Positions 16,859-25,694 of a stretch of DNA of 42,826 nt are shown piece after piece. Both the position numbers and the translations under genes were made by a program. This DNA comes from Crocosphaera sp. Lineage in GTDB: Bacteria > Cyanobacteriota > Cyanobacteriia > Cyanobacteriales > Microcystaceae. The stretch is from positions 1-42,826 of the forward strand of contig JASJDD010000012.1 in NCBI GenBank assembly GCA_030065735.1, written 5' to 3'. The notes beneath the pieces are model-generated. The model did no database searches. It was not told the origin of the DNA and saw nothing but the letters and a program-made list of their open reading frames with translations. Each line of letters opens with the position of its first letter. Position 1 is the stretch's first letter.

Positions 16859-17056
16859 ATCTCCTATCAAAACCTTAGTATTTTCATGAATAAATAAAGG
16901 GGTCATAATTTCTAAAGTTCCCCGACTATAAGATAAAAGAAGGGATCGATGTTCTCCTAATTCTTCTAAAATTTGCTCATAATCTTGACATTTTAAGGCA
17001 GTTAATATTAAGCGATCGCCGGGAGGTATTTCTAATTGTTTTAAGTTTAATAACAT
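16859..17056 (-). pseudogene. Truncated Uma2 (DUF820) family gene
   Basis: From ATG 17056 the reverse strand encodes about 66 residues matching the N-terminus of Uma2 proteins: LEIPPGDRLILTALKCQDYE, ILEELGEHRSLLLSYSRGTL, EIMTPL and HENTKVLIGDF. Compare EKVLEELGQKRTLRLAYSRQ and EIMSPLPEHERVKILISDL in the intact gene at 35513-36154. After that the frame continues only as antisense of the preceding plus-strand gene, to 16730, without similarity. The PD-(D/E)xK nuclease core is missing, so it is a fragment. It lies 14 bp downstream of a complete Uma2 gene on the same strand. Confidence 0.75.
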
Positions 17057-17070
17057 AAATTTTGCTAGTT

Positions 17071-17634
17071 TTATTCTAATAACCAAGCAAACACATCTTT
17101 AACGGTAAGGTTTATTTCTTGAGCAAAAGATGGCATCGGGAGTCTTAAATCTAGTTTATCAAATACTTCTGTTGCTTGTTTGGGATGATAAATAAATATG
17201 GTTTGCTCACTAGGATCAATTAACCAACCCATTTGTGTGCCATACTTGAGACAATGTAGAATATTTTTAGTTACTTTGGTTTGACTTTGATCCGGTGATA
17301 AAATCTCAATTGTCCAATCTGGTGCGATGGAAAAGATATTAGCAATTTCTCCGTTTTCATCACGAGGAATATGATCCCAAGTAACGACCACAATATCAGG
17401 AACAATTGAGCGATCGCCAAAAGTACAACGCAATTCAGGAAAAGCCCTGGCGATACGTTTCGGTTTCATGATAGCATTAATGGTAGCTATAAATTCTCCT
17501 TGAATGGCACTATGTTTTCCTTGTGGCATAGGTTTATCAATAATTTGACCATCAATATATTCTCTTGCGGGTTTCGTTTCTGGTAGTTGCAGAAACTCCG
17601 CTAAGGTCAAACTTTTAGAGGGCGTTTGTACCAT
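17071..17634 (-). CDS. Uma2 family PD-(D/E)xK protein
   Basis: The 187-residue protein matches the Uma2/DUF820 family, which has a restriction-endonuclease-like fold and is greatly expanded in cyanobacteria. It starts SLTLAEFLQLPETKPAREYI. The putative core is VPDIVVV (Asp80) and WTIEILSP (Glu110), with a following Lys-rich helix (QTKVTKNILHCLKYG), and GWLIDPSEQTIFIYHP is also typical. The length is normal. Biological role is unclear for the family; a nuclease or mobile-element function has been proposed. A truncated relative follows it. It ends the minus-strand run below the aminotransferase gene, with 23 bp between them. Confidence 0.85.
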   Translation of the reverse strand: MVQTPSKSLTLAEFLQLPETKPAREYIDGQIIDKPMPQGKHSAIQGEFIATINAIMKPKRIARAFPELRCTFGDRSIVPDIVVVTWDHIPRDENGEIANIFSIAPDWTIEILSPDQSQTKVTKNILHCLKYGTQMGWLIDPSEQTIFIYHPKQATEVFDKLDLRLPMPSFAQEINLTVKDVFAWLLE

Positions 17635-17657
17635 GACTACTATCTATTTAACTAACT

Positions 17658-18776
17658 TTATTTAAACACTTCTTTAACAGCTATTACCACTTGTTTCATT
17701 TGTTCTTCTGTTAAAGCTAACCCACTGGGAATATAAAAACCACGACGGGATAATCTTTCTGCTACTGGACAAGAAACATCTTTTAATAATCCCATTTTAT
17801 GAAATACGGGTTGTTCGTGCATTCCCCAGAAAAAGGGACGAGTTCCTATTTTTCTCTCTCGTAAGCGTTGCATTGCTTCTGCTGCATCAAAGGGAACTTG
17901 ATCTTTTAAAACCATCCCATAAACCCAATAAATACTATCAGCATAATCCGTTTTAACTAAGGGTAAGTCTAATTGAGAAACCTCTGATAAAAGTTCGGTA
18001 TAAATAGCCCCCATTTTTCGCTTTTTTTGCACAAATTCTGGTAACCTTTCTAATTGGGCCAAACCAACCGCAGCTTGTAAGTTAGTAAAGCGAAAATTCC
18101 AACCTAACTCTTCATGAATAAAGCGTCTTTGGGGTTGAAAACAAAGATTTCGTAAAGACCGACATTTTTGGGCTAAACTATCATCATCGGTGACAATCAT
18201 TCCCCCTTCCCCTGTAGTAACGTGCTTGTTAGGATAAAAGCTAAAGGTACTAATATCTCCAAAACTACCGCAAGGTTTACCCCTGTAGGTTTGTCCGTGC
18301 ATTTCTGCTGCATCTTCGATAATTTTTAAGCCATATTTATTAGCAATTTCTAACACCGGGTTCATATCTACTGGTAGGCCGTAAATATGAACCACCATGA
18401 TAGCTTTTGTCTTAGGGGTAATTTTTGCTTCTATTTGGCGAACATCCATATTCCAGGTGATAGGATCACAGTCTACCACTACAGGAACACCACCTGCCCT
18501 GACAATGGCTGCACCACAGGATATAATGGTAAAGGTTGGTAAGATGACCTCATCTCCTGCTTGGATATCTAAGGCAACTACCGCAGCATCTAAAGCAACC
18601 GAACCATTACAGACAGTAATTGCGTGTTTTCTTCCGACAGTTTGAGCAAATTCTGCTTCAAATTTTTTGACAAAAGGACCTTCTGAAGAAATCCAGCCGG
18701 TGTCAATACATTCGTTCAAATATTGTTTCTCATTACCATCGAGTAAAGGTTCATTAACAGGGATAAAGTCTGCCAT
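17658..18776 (-). CDS. DegT/DnrJ/EryC1/StrS sugar aminotransferase
   Basis: The 372-residue PLP enzyme converts a keto-sugar nucleotide into an amino sugar. It starts IPVNEPLLDGNEKQYLNECI, then WISSEGPFVKKFE. The active-site lysine is Lys184 in FSFYPNKHVTTGEGGM, and EDAAEMHG (154-161) and WNFRFTNLQAAVGLAQLE are family blocks. The start resembles GDP-perosamine synthases (which act on GDP-4-keto-6-deoxymannose), but substrate cannot be assigned firmly. The products usually end up in O-antigen or other surface polysaccharide. The neighbours (cupin-like protein, membrane glycosyltransferase) fit a surface-glycan locus. The gene appears complete and intact. Confidence 0.88.
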   Translation of the reverse strand: MADFIPVNEPLLDGNEKQYLNECIDTGWISSEGPFVKKFEAEFAQTVGRKHAITVCNGSVALDAAVVALDIQAGDEVILPTFTIISCGAAIVRAGGVPVVVDCDPITWNMDVRQIEAKITPKTKAIMVVHIYGLPVDMNPVLEIANKYGLKIIEDAAEMHGQTYRGKPCGSFGDISTFSFYPNKHVTTGEGGMIVTDDDSLAQKCRSLRNLCFQPQRRFIHEELGWNFRFTNLQAAVGLAQLERLPEFVQKKRKMGAIYTELLSEVSQLDLPLVKTDYADSIYWVYGMVLKDQVPFDAAEAMQRLRERKIGTRPFFWGMHEQPVFHKMGLLKDVSCPVAERLSRRGFYIPSGLALTEEQMKQVVIAVKEVFK

Positions 18777-18823
18777 AATAGTTGTATTTTAACAATGAAT
18801 TCTTATTGAGCTAATTTCAGTTT

Positions 18824-19279
18824 TTATTTTACATCGGCTTGACTTCCATCAATACCTGAAAAACGAACTTTGTCATTATCCCCAACATAAGGACCTTGTT
18901 TAACTTCAATCATTTCTAATTCTTCTAATACTTCAAAACCATGACCCCCTTTAATTAAAAGAATAACATCCCCTGCTTTTAAGATACGACTTTCTAAATA
19001 ATCTCGATCATCGTTGTAAAAATCAACCCGCAGTTTTCCTTTTTTAATTAATAACACTTCTTGGGTATAAAAAACTTCTCGACGAACTTGTTTATGAATG
19101 TGAGGTTTAATAATTTTTCCTTCTGGGTGTCTCATATAAGCGAGTTGCTGAGAATAACTATCCGGGGTAAAAAAATGAATTCCTGGTTGACGAAACTCAG
19201 AGGGAAGAATAATGGCTAATACTTGACCATTGTAAGTAATTTCTTCGATCATGGTTTGAGTATTGGTTTGTTGAATCAT
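18824..19279 (-). CDS. Cupin-fold protein of a surface-sugar locus
   Basis: The 151-residue protein looks like a single-domain cupin: HPEGKIIKPHIHKQVRREVF supplies the metal-type His/Glu motif 1, followed by KKGKLRVDFYNDD and AGDVILLIKGGHGFEVLEE as motif 2. A second start at Met10 (19252) is possible. Cupins in such loci act as sugar epimerases or isomerases or bind sugar nucleotides. It lies 47 bp upstream of the aminotransferase gene on the same strand, so it may feed the same pathway. The specific reaction is unknown. Confidence 0.7.
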   Translation of the reverse strand: MIQQTNTQTMIEEITYNGQVLAIILPSEFRQPGIHFFTPDSYSQQLAYMRHPEGKIIKPHIHKQVRREVFYTQEVLLIKKGKLRVDFYNDDRDYLESRILKAGDVILLIKGGHGFEVLEELEMIEVKQGPYVGDNDKVRFSGIDGSQADVK

Positions 19280-19383
19280 GATATTAAGTTTAATGGAATG
19301 AGAAAAAAACTAGGTTCAATTTTAAATTGTATCAGCTTGTTTGGTTAATGTCGAATTAAGTGAGCAATTTTATCTTAATTAAC

Positions 19384-21204
19384 TTAATTTTGAGCTATCA
19401 CTTTTGCTTCATAGATGGTATATTTGCCTTTTTTCCCCAAAGAATTAAATTGAACCTGAAAAACAGACTTACTCTTATCTTCTAATGTGAATGCTTTAGA
19501 TGGAGAATCGGGAATTTCACATTTACGGAAAGGATAACAAACATAAATAAAATCTGCTTGATTATTCTTGATTAATGTTTGACCTAGCTTAATTAAATTT
19601 TCTGGTTTATCGACACGAAAAAATAGTTTATCTTTTCTCAATGGAGACTCTAATATTTGTGCTGCGTATTGATGAGAAACAACCACGACTTGACGAGAAT
19701 CGTTGGCTAAAAATTCAATAGCTGAAGAAACTCCTTGATGGGTTTTCTGAAAAGAGGTAGTGCCTAAATAAATATTTTTATATAATCCAATCATCACAAA
19801 TATGGAAAATAAGAAAATTGTATAATATTTAAGGATGGATTTTGAATTGTTTAGAAAAACTTGCAATTGTTGAACAATTATAATTGAGAAAAAAGGAAGC
19901 AAAATGAGTAGATATCTCTGTCCCCATTGTTTTCCTCCTACTGCAATTTCATCTGAACCAGAATCTACTAATAAAGCAACTCCCGCAGTAAATAATAAAC
20001 CAATCACATAAACTAAAGCCATTCTTTGGGTTATATTAATCTCTTCCTTCCAAGTTAAAAATAGCCAAATTGCTGACAAGATAATCACAACACCATAAAG
20101 TTTAACAAAAAGTTTAATTTCGTCTAACCCATGAGTATTAAACCAATAAACACTGGTAATTAAGGAAAAGATAATTAGAGCAACCAAAATAATTTTAGCG
20201 GTTTTTTCTTGAAAGCTTTTTGTGATGAGAAATAATAATAAGTAAAGTAAAGAAAAACAAGCAACAGGAAAATACTCAAAAAAGGTAACAATAATTTCCA
20301 GAAAACTCTCCCAAGCTTCCGTTAACCGTCTAATTATAGAAAATTCTTCGACAATTTGTAAGGCATGAATTCCTAAAAAATGACCATAGATTAATTTATT
20401 AGTAATAAAAAACAAGCTAACAGTAGCATACATAGTGAGAATAAAAATCCAGCCCTTATCACCCAAATATAAGAGTTTATCTAACTTCAGTTTCTTGGCC
20501 AAATCAACATCATTTTCTGAGTTCAGATCAGAAAATAATCGGACAATTATCATCACTCCAACTAGAAAAGTTAAAGTAGCAATCATCGCCAAAAATTCTG
20601 AGCGTATCCAAGCAGATAAACCAACAAAAAAACCACTTAAAATTGCTTCTTTTATGGTCACTAATTCTCTGGGAATGAGTAAAATCATCATACCAATTAA
20701 ACAAAAGAGAACTGCTAAAGTATGTTCCCAATACATTCCACTGTATAAAGTCAAATTAGAAGCAAAAATCAAGAGAAAGACAGCTAAACATTGCTGCAAA
20801 TGACTCAATTTTAAATAACGACAATAAACATTAAAACCAATCCAAATCAACCAGGTAGAAACCACAGGAATAACATATAAACCCCGTTCACCCAACAAGG
20901 TATAAAAAGGGGCAGTAATTAAAGAAAACGGATAAGGAAAGGTAATATAATAACGATCATTCAAATAATAAACAAACGGTTCTTCATAAGGATATAACCC
21001 ATCCTGCCAAAGTTGACCAACCCACTCAGCATCAGGAGTGATTAAATCAATGCGAAAAATTCCCTCACTTAATTGTTGCGCTAATAAAGCTTTAAGGCCA
21101 CCATCCCCACTAAAATAAACCCCTTCAGGAACTTGTCCCAATAAATACAAAGAAAAAACGACACCAGCACCTATAATAAACCAAGATAATCCATATCTAA
21201 TCAT
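19384..21204 (-). CDS. Polytopic membrane protein, GT-C glycosyltransferase-like
   Basis: The 606-residue protein has a dozen or so hydrophobic segments. The first loop contains VYFSGDGGLKALLAQQLSEG (Asp34 within GDGG), then a tyrosine-rich stretch (LYPYEEPFVYYLNDRYYITF) and SGMYWEHTLAVLF. This layout fits polytopic GT-C type glycosyltransferases acting at the periplasmic face of the inner membrane, but the match is by architecture, not by a diagnostic motif. It is the first gene of the minus-strand run leading to the cupin and aminotransferase genes. It is divergent from the SGNH gene with 58 bp between starts, which suggests a shared regulatory region. Confidence 0.68.
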   Translation of the reverse strand: MIRYGLSWFIIGAGVVFSLYLLGQVPEGVYFSGDGGLKALLAQQLSEGIFRIDLITPDAEWVGQLWQDGLYPYEEPFVYYLNDRYYITFPYPFSLITAPFYTLLGERGLYVIPVVSTWLIWIGFNVYCRYLKLSHLQQCLAVFLLIFASNLTLYSGMYWEHTLAVLFCLIGMMILLIPRELVTIKEAILSGFFVGLSAWIRSEFLAMIATLTFLVGVMIIVRLFSDLNSENDVDLAKKLKLDKLLYLGDKGWIFILTMYATVSLFFITNKLIYGHFLGIHALQIVEEFSIIRRLTEAWESFLEIIVTFFEYFPVACFSLLYLLLFLITKSFQEKTAKIILVALIIFSLITSVYWFNTHGLDEIKLFVKLYGVVIILSAIWLFLTWKEEINITQRMALVYVIGLLFTAGVALLVDSGSDEIAVGGKQWGQRYLLILLPFFSIIIVQQLQVFLNNSKSILKYYTIFLFSIFVMIGLYKNIYLGTTSFQKTHQGVSSAIEFLANDSRQVVVVSHQYAAQILESPLRKDKLFFRVDKPENLIKLGQTLIKNNQADFIYVCYPFRKCEIPDSPSKAFTLEDKSKSVFQVQFNSLGKKGKYTIYEAKVIAQN

Positions 21205-21262
21205 TTTTATGAAATGGCTTTATTAGCTAAACTGAGACAATGTTATACCATGTTAAAGGATT

Positions 21263-22201
21263 ATGCAGAAACTTTGGAAATTAGCTCCTTGGGCGATCGC
21301 AGCGACGGCAGCTTGGTCATTGGGGTTTGTCTATAATGTTTATTATGGCGGTGAATTAAGCTGGTTACGGGGGATGTATTTTGAAAAAATGTCCCTAGCA
21401 GCGCAAGTTAAAGATTCTCCTCGATTATTGATTTTAGGCGGTTCTGGGGCCCATCATTCCCTGGACTCCGATGTTTTATCACAAAAGCTAGGTATCCCTG
21501 TCCTCAACATGGGATTAGACGGCCCGGTGGGTTTAAATGTTATCTTACCGAGTATTCTCAAAGCGGTGCGTCCAGGAGACATAGTTCTGTTGATTCCTGA
21601 AGACCTTATCTTACTTGATCAAGATGGTTTGCTGGAACGTTCGGCCCCTTTTGGGGTTGCCATCGGAAGACCCGGACTGGGTGGGGTTCCTCCTCAACAG
21701 TTAGTGGAAACCATTTGGATGCAGGGAGTTCCGAGTCTCAGGCCTATCATCAAATCTGCGGTTGATGTAGTGGAAAAAGGCCGTTTTACAGGTTATTATT
21801 CTGATCCATTAACCCAAAGAGGTGATCCCAGTACGGTTAAATATCGTCAAGGAAAATGGTGGCAATGGAAAATTCATCAATCCATTTCTCCTCATGCAGT
21901 CCAACGTATTAAACAATTTCGTCAAGAAGTCGAGGCAAAAGATGCTACTTTAATTTTATCTTTGCCTTGGGTTTACGCCAGTCACGATGAGAAAACCTTA
22001 TCAAATATGGAGGATATCACCAAAAAATTAAGCAAAATTGCTCCTCTTGTTTATGATACAAATGATTATAATCTGAAGACGGATTCTAGTTTATTTGCTG
22101 ATACCCATCATCACCTCATTTTTGAAGCGAGACAACTGAGATCAGAACAATTAGCCGAACAATTAAAACCAGTTATTAGTACAGTTAACAGTGAACAGTG
22201 A
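21263..22201 (+). CDS. Membrane-anchored SGNH-like protein (DltD/AlgJ-type), partner of HTTM gene
   Basis: The 312-residue protein has one N-terminal membrane anchor (residues about 9-28) and a predicted periplasmic domain. RLLILGGSGAHHSLDSD carries a candidate nucleophile Ser61. NMGLDGPVGLNV and VRPGDIVLLIPED follow, and near the end DTHHH places Asp280 and His284 as a possible catalytic pair. The same order (GGSN, NTGIHAAIGL, IQPGDIVVIASE, DTPYH) occurs in the protein at 36166-37101, so the two are distant paralogs. SGNH proteins of this kind transfer or remove acyl groups on surface glycans, often with an MBOAT partner. Here the next gene, 43 bp on, is an HTTM-DCC protein instead. Confidence 0.7.
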   Translation: MQKLWKLAPWAIAATAAWSLGFVYNVYYGGELSWLRGMYFEKMSLAAQVKDSPRLLILGGSGAHHSLDSDVLSQKLGIPVLNMGLDGPVGLNVILPSILKAVRPGDIVLLIPEDLILLDQDGLLERSAPFGVAIGRPGLGGVPPQQLVETIWMQGVPSLRPIIKSAVDVVEKGRFTGYYSDPLTQRGDPSTVKYRQGKWWQWKIHQSISPHAVQRIKQFRQEVEAKDATLILSLPWVYASHDEKTLSNMEDITKKLSKIAPLVYDTNDYNLKTDSSLFADTHHHLIFEARQLRSEQLAEQLKPVISTVNSEQ

Positions 22202-22244
22202 ATAGTTACCTAAACAATTTTTATAATAAAATTTAATAGTCAAT

Positions 22245-24140
22245 ATGAATCAAGAAAAGTTATCAAAATTAACTAATATTTTTGGCTTAGATTTGCGATC
22301 GCTTGCTGTTTTTCGGATCGGTTTAGCCTTAGTCGTTATGGCTGATTTATTCAGTCGTTTTAAGGCAGTTTCTGCTCATTATACGGATCAAGGATTACTT
22401 CCTAGAGAAGCCTTACATTCTAACTTATTTGCTTCTTTTATTGCCCTTAAACCGGCACCTGATTCTTTACTTCATCCTTGGTATTGGTCATTTAATTTGC
22501 TGAATGGTAGTTTATTTTTTCAAGTTTTTTTATTTATAATTGCCTTTCTTCTTTGTTTACTTTTATTAGTTGGCTATCGTACAAGACTAGCTGTTATTGC
22601 TGTTTGGGCGTTAAATATTTCTCTCCAAAATCGTAATCCTGCTTTGATTTTTGCAGGGGATGATGTTTTAAGAGCGATGCTTTTTTGGTCTATCTTTTTG
22701 CCCTTAGGTTGTGCTTATTCTATCGATAGTGCCTTAAATTCTAACCCGAAACCGTTACCAAAAAAGGTTATGAATGCAGCCACATTGGCCTTTATGGTAC
22801 AACTAATATTTATTTATACTTGGTCAGCAGCTTATAAGACAAAAAGTGAAATCTGGTGGCCTGATGGAGATGCAGTTTATTATTCTCTTCATTTTGATCA
22901 ATATGCCACTGAATTTGGTCATTTTCTATTAGGTTTTCCTCTTCCTATTTTACAACTACTCACCTTTGGTGCATTAATTTTTGAATGGATTGGACCTTTT
23001 TTAATTTTTATTCCTTTTCGTACTAGCTTCTTTCGTTGTCTCGCTATTATTTCTTTTATTCTCTTACATATTGGCTTTGAATTATGTTTTGCAATTGGGG
23101 TTTTAAGTTATCTTAGTATCTTTAATTGGTTGGCATTATTACCCACAGAAGTTTGGGATAAAGCACAAGAAAAAATTACCACTAAATCTCGGCAAGGATT
23201 AACTATTTACTATGATAAAGATTGTGGTTTTTGTAAGAAAGTGGTTCATGGAATTCGTACCCTATTAATCTTACCAGGAACTCCCTTATTAGAGGCACAA
23301 GACTACGAATCCATCTATGAAGATATGTTAGAAAAAAATTCTTGGGTTGTGGTAGATTGGCAAGAAAATCGTCATTATAAATTTGAAGCGATTGCTTATG
23401 TGGTAAGTCTCTCTCCCATTTTATCTTTCTTAGAACCTTTATTACGTTGGAAACCGATCATGAATGGGGGAACAAAATTTTATCAAATCATTGCTTCTAA
23501 TCGAAAAGTTGCTGGAAAATTCACAAAACCCTTTAAGTTTCGTCCTTTAACTATCCAGTCTTCTTCTCCTTTTAATTTAGTTGTCTTATTATTATTATTT
23601 TTAACAACCATTTGGAATTTAAAAGGGTTTGTCGATCAAACAGTTTCCCGTAACAAAGCCTATCGTAATAATAATAAAAAAGATTGGATTTTATCGACCC
23701 GTAATTTTCTCAATCGTCGCACTTTTCAACATATTAATATTATTGGTTACTTAACTCGTTTAGATCAATCTTGGAGTATTTTTGCACCGGCACCTCCTAG
23801 AGACGACGGATGGCACGTTATTATTGGAAAATTAAACAATGGAAAAACGGTTAATCTTCTTGATAAAAATAGTCCCATTTCTTGGGACAAACCCACTTTA
23901 AAACAACGTCGACAACGCTATCAAACTATTCAATGGCGTGTCTATTATATTAACCTTAATCGTGCCATTGGACAAAAACTTTATCCTCATTTTGTTGACT
24001 ACTTAATTCGAGAATGGAATAGTAACCATTCTGCTGATCAACAGTTAGAAAGTCTAGAAATTTACTTTATGGAAGAAAGAACTGTTCCCCCAAGAGAAGA
24101 ACAACCCATTAATCAGAAAAAAGTCTGGCCAAAATCTTAG
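22245..24140 (+). CDS. HTTM (gamma-carboxylase-like) membrane protein fused to a DCC thiol domain
   Basis: The 631-residue protein has three parts. Residues about 14-300 are an HTTM domain, related to vitamin K-dependent gamma-carboxylase, with several membrane helices. Typical stretches are LAVFRIGLALVVMADLFSRF, and YTWSAAYKTKSEIWWPDGDA, where Lys198/Lys200 sit where the carboxylase catalytic lysine would be. Residues about 318-420 are a DUF393/DCC domain with IYYDKDCGFCKKVVHG (Cys327 and Cys330, a DxxCxxC thiol motif). The C-terminal 200 residues add a membrane helix (LVVLLLLFLTTIWNLKGFV) and a periplasmic-looking region with WSIFAPAPPRDDGWHV. HTTM-DCC fusions are known but uncharacterised. 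It follows the SGNH gene and overlaps the convergent cyclase gene by 4 bp. Confidence 0.8.
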   Translation: MNQEKLSKLTNIFGLDLRSLAVFRIGLALVVMADLFSRFKAVSAHYTDQGLLPREALHSNLFASFIALKPAPDSLLHPWYWSFNLLNGSLFFQVFLFIIAFLLCLLLLVGYRTRLAVIAVWALNISLQNRNPALIFAGDDVLRAMLFWSIFLPLGCAYSIDSALNSNPKPLPKKVMNAATLAFMVQLIFIYTWSAAYKTKSEIWWPDGDAVYYSLHFDQYATEFGHFLLGFPLPILQLLTFGALIFEWIGPFLIFIPFRTSFFRCLAIISFILLHIGFELCFAIGVLSYLSIFNWLALLPTEVWDKAQEKITTKSRQGLTIYYDKDCGFCKKVVHGIRTLLILPGTPLLEAQDYESIYEDMLEKNSWVVVDWQENRHYKFEAIAYVVSLSPILSFLEPLLRWKPIMNGGTKFYQIIASNRKVAGKFTKPFKFRPLTIQSSSPFNLVVLLLLFLTTIWNLKGFVDQTVSRNKAYRNNNKKDWILSTRNFLNRRTFQHINIIGYLTRLDQSWSIFAPAPPRDDGWHVIIGKLNNGKTVNLLDKNSPISWDKPTLKQRRQRYQTIQWRVYYINLNRAIGQKLYPHFVDYLIREWNSNHSADQQLESLEIYFMEERTVPPREEQPINQKKVWPKS

Positions 24141-25552
24141 ATAATCTGTGGACGGAACTCAGCAACACAAAAACCATTTCTTCCCATATTTTTAGCTTCA
24201 TACAGTGCTTTATCAGCAGCTTTAATTAACTTTTGAGGAGAAAATTGTGAGGTAGGTATGGTAGTAGCAATCCCTAAACTAACCGTAACATGAGAACTAC
24301 ACTCAGAATAATAGTGAGGAATCTCTAAAGCTTCAATCGCTTTACAGAGTTTCTCTGCTACTTTTTCCGCACCCAAACGGTTAGTATTAGAAAGAATAAT
24401 GACAAACTCTTCTCCTCCAAACCGTGCGACTAAATCTGTTGGTCTTTTGACTAAATTTTTCAGACATTGAGCTACTTTATATAAACACTGATCCCCAGCT
24501 TGGTGATGATAATAATCATTATAAAGTTTAAAGTAATCTACATCACATATGATTAAAGAAATAAACTTTCTTTCTCTTGCTAATCTTCGCCATTCTCGCT
24601 CTAAATATTCATTAAAGTAACGTCGATTATATATTTGCGTTAGTTCATCAACTGTAGCTAAATATTCTAATTTTTCTTTAGCTTTCTCTAACGCTTGATT
24701 AGATGCTTCTAACTCTTTTTTAGACTGTTCTAAAGCTTCGGTTCGTTCCATAACTTTTTGTTCTAAGGTTTGAGAATATTCTATTAGTTGATCATAGTAT
24801 TGGCTGTTTTGAATGGCAATAGCGACTTGAGAAGTGAGGGAGGTAAATAATTTCAATTGTTCGCTGGTATATTTAACCAATTCATGGTGACTAACTTTGA
24901 TAACTCCAATGGTTTTATTTTGTACTTTTAATGGCGCACAAATAAGGGACTTTATATTACTATTTTGAGAAATATATCGAGAATCTTTATGAACATTATT
25001 GACAATTTCTGCTTTTCCAGAACGTAAGACATAACCACTAATACTTTCAATGCTTCCTTGGGTTTTTTTTAACTCTTTTTCTTGATATGAATATGAAAAA
25101 ATATTTAACTCTCCTTTTTTGTTTAATAACTTAACAGAAATTTGCGAACTTTTGAGCAATTTATTCGTTTCTTTTGTGACAACTTCCATGAGATCCTCAA
25201 AGGTAAAACACCTTGAAAGTTGATGAGAAATATCAGATAAAAAGTTGATTTCCTCATATTTTTCTAATGTATCAGCAGCTAATAGTTTTTTTTCAAATTC
25301 TTTGTTAACAATATAATTTAACATTTGAGAAATTGCGTTAATCTTATCGGTTTCACCATTAACCTGACCTAGAATTTGCTGATTGATCATAATAGGATAA
25401 TGATAATCAAAACTGTGATTACAATTACCCCACACTATATTTTCTTGAGTATCACTAATAAAAAATGATAGATTAAATGTCTTGGTGAAATTCTCTAATA
25501 ACGAATTAAGCTCATGTTTTCTGAGTAACTTTTTTAATTTAACCTGAATCAT
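24137..25552 (-). CDS. GAF-domain diguanylate cyclase
   Basis: The 471-residue cytoplasmic protein makes cyclic di-GMP from two GTP. It has an N-terminal domain (about 1-90), a GAF domain (about 105-252), a coiled coil (255-298) and a GGDEF domain (300-465). The active-site loop is intact as GGEEF (379-383), with DVDYFKLYND upstream. The inhibitory site RPTD (370-373) precedes it by the canonical five residues, so product inhibition is expected. The GAF ligand is unknown; there is no bilin-type CH motif. It is the third gene in a minus-strand series after the histidine kinase and the response regulator. A 19-bp tandem duplication overlaps its start codon. Its stop overlaps that of the convergent HTTM gene. 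Confidence 0.92.
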   Translation of the reverse strand: MIQVKLKKLLRKHELNSLLENFTKTFNLSFFISDTQENIVWGNCNHSFDYHYPIMINQQILGQVNGETDKINAISQMLNYIVNKEFEKKLLAADTLEKYEEINFLSDISHQLSRCFTFEDLMEVVTKETNKLLKSSQISVKLLNKKGELNIFSYSYQEKELKKTQGSIESISGYVLRSGKAEIVNNVHKDSRYISQNSNIKSLICAPLKVQNKTIGVIKVSHHELVKYTSEQLKLFTSLTSQVAIAIQNSQYYDQLIEYSQTLEQKVMERTEALEQSKKELEASNQALEKAKEKLEYLATVDELTQIYNRRYFNEYLEREWRRLARERKFISLIICDVDYFKLYNDYYHHQAGDQCLYKVAQCLKNLVKRPTDLVARFGGEEFVIILSNTNRLGAEKVAEKLCKAIEALEIPHYYSECSSHVTVSLGIATTIPTSQFSPQKLIKAADKALYEAKNMGRNGFCVAEFRPQII

Positions 25553-25588
25553 AGTAGGGTGACAAAGAAATAGTAGGGTGACAAAGAA
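25551..25588 (-). repeat. 19-bp tandem duplication at the cyclase start
   Basis: atagtagggtgacaaagaa occurs twice in tandem (25551-25569 and 25570-25588). The first copy overlaps the ATG of the diguanylate cyclase, so the translation-initiation region has been duplicated. Confidence 0.8.
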
Positions 25589-25694
25589 CGAGTAAGATCA
25601 GTAGTCAGACATCAATAGCATACAGAGAACAATGGGTATTAAAAACTGTTACCAATACTGAAATGGCTTAAAATTGCCTAACTACTCCTTTTCA

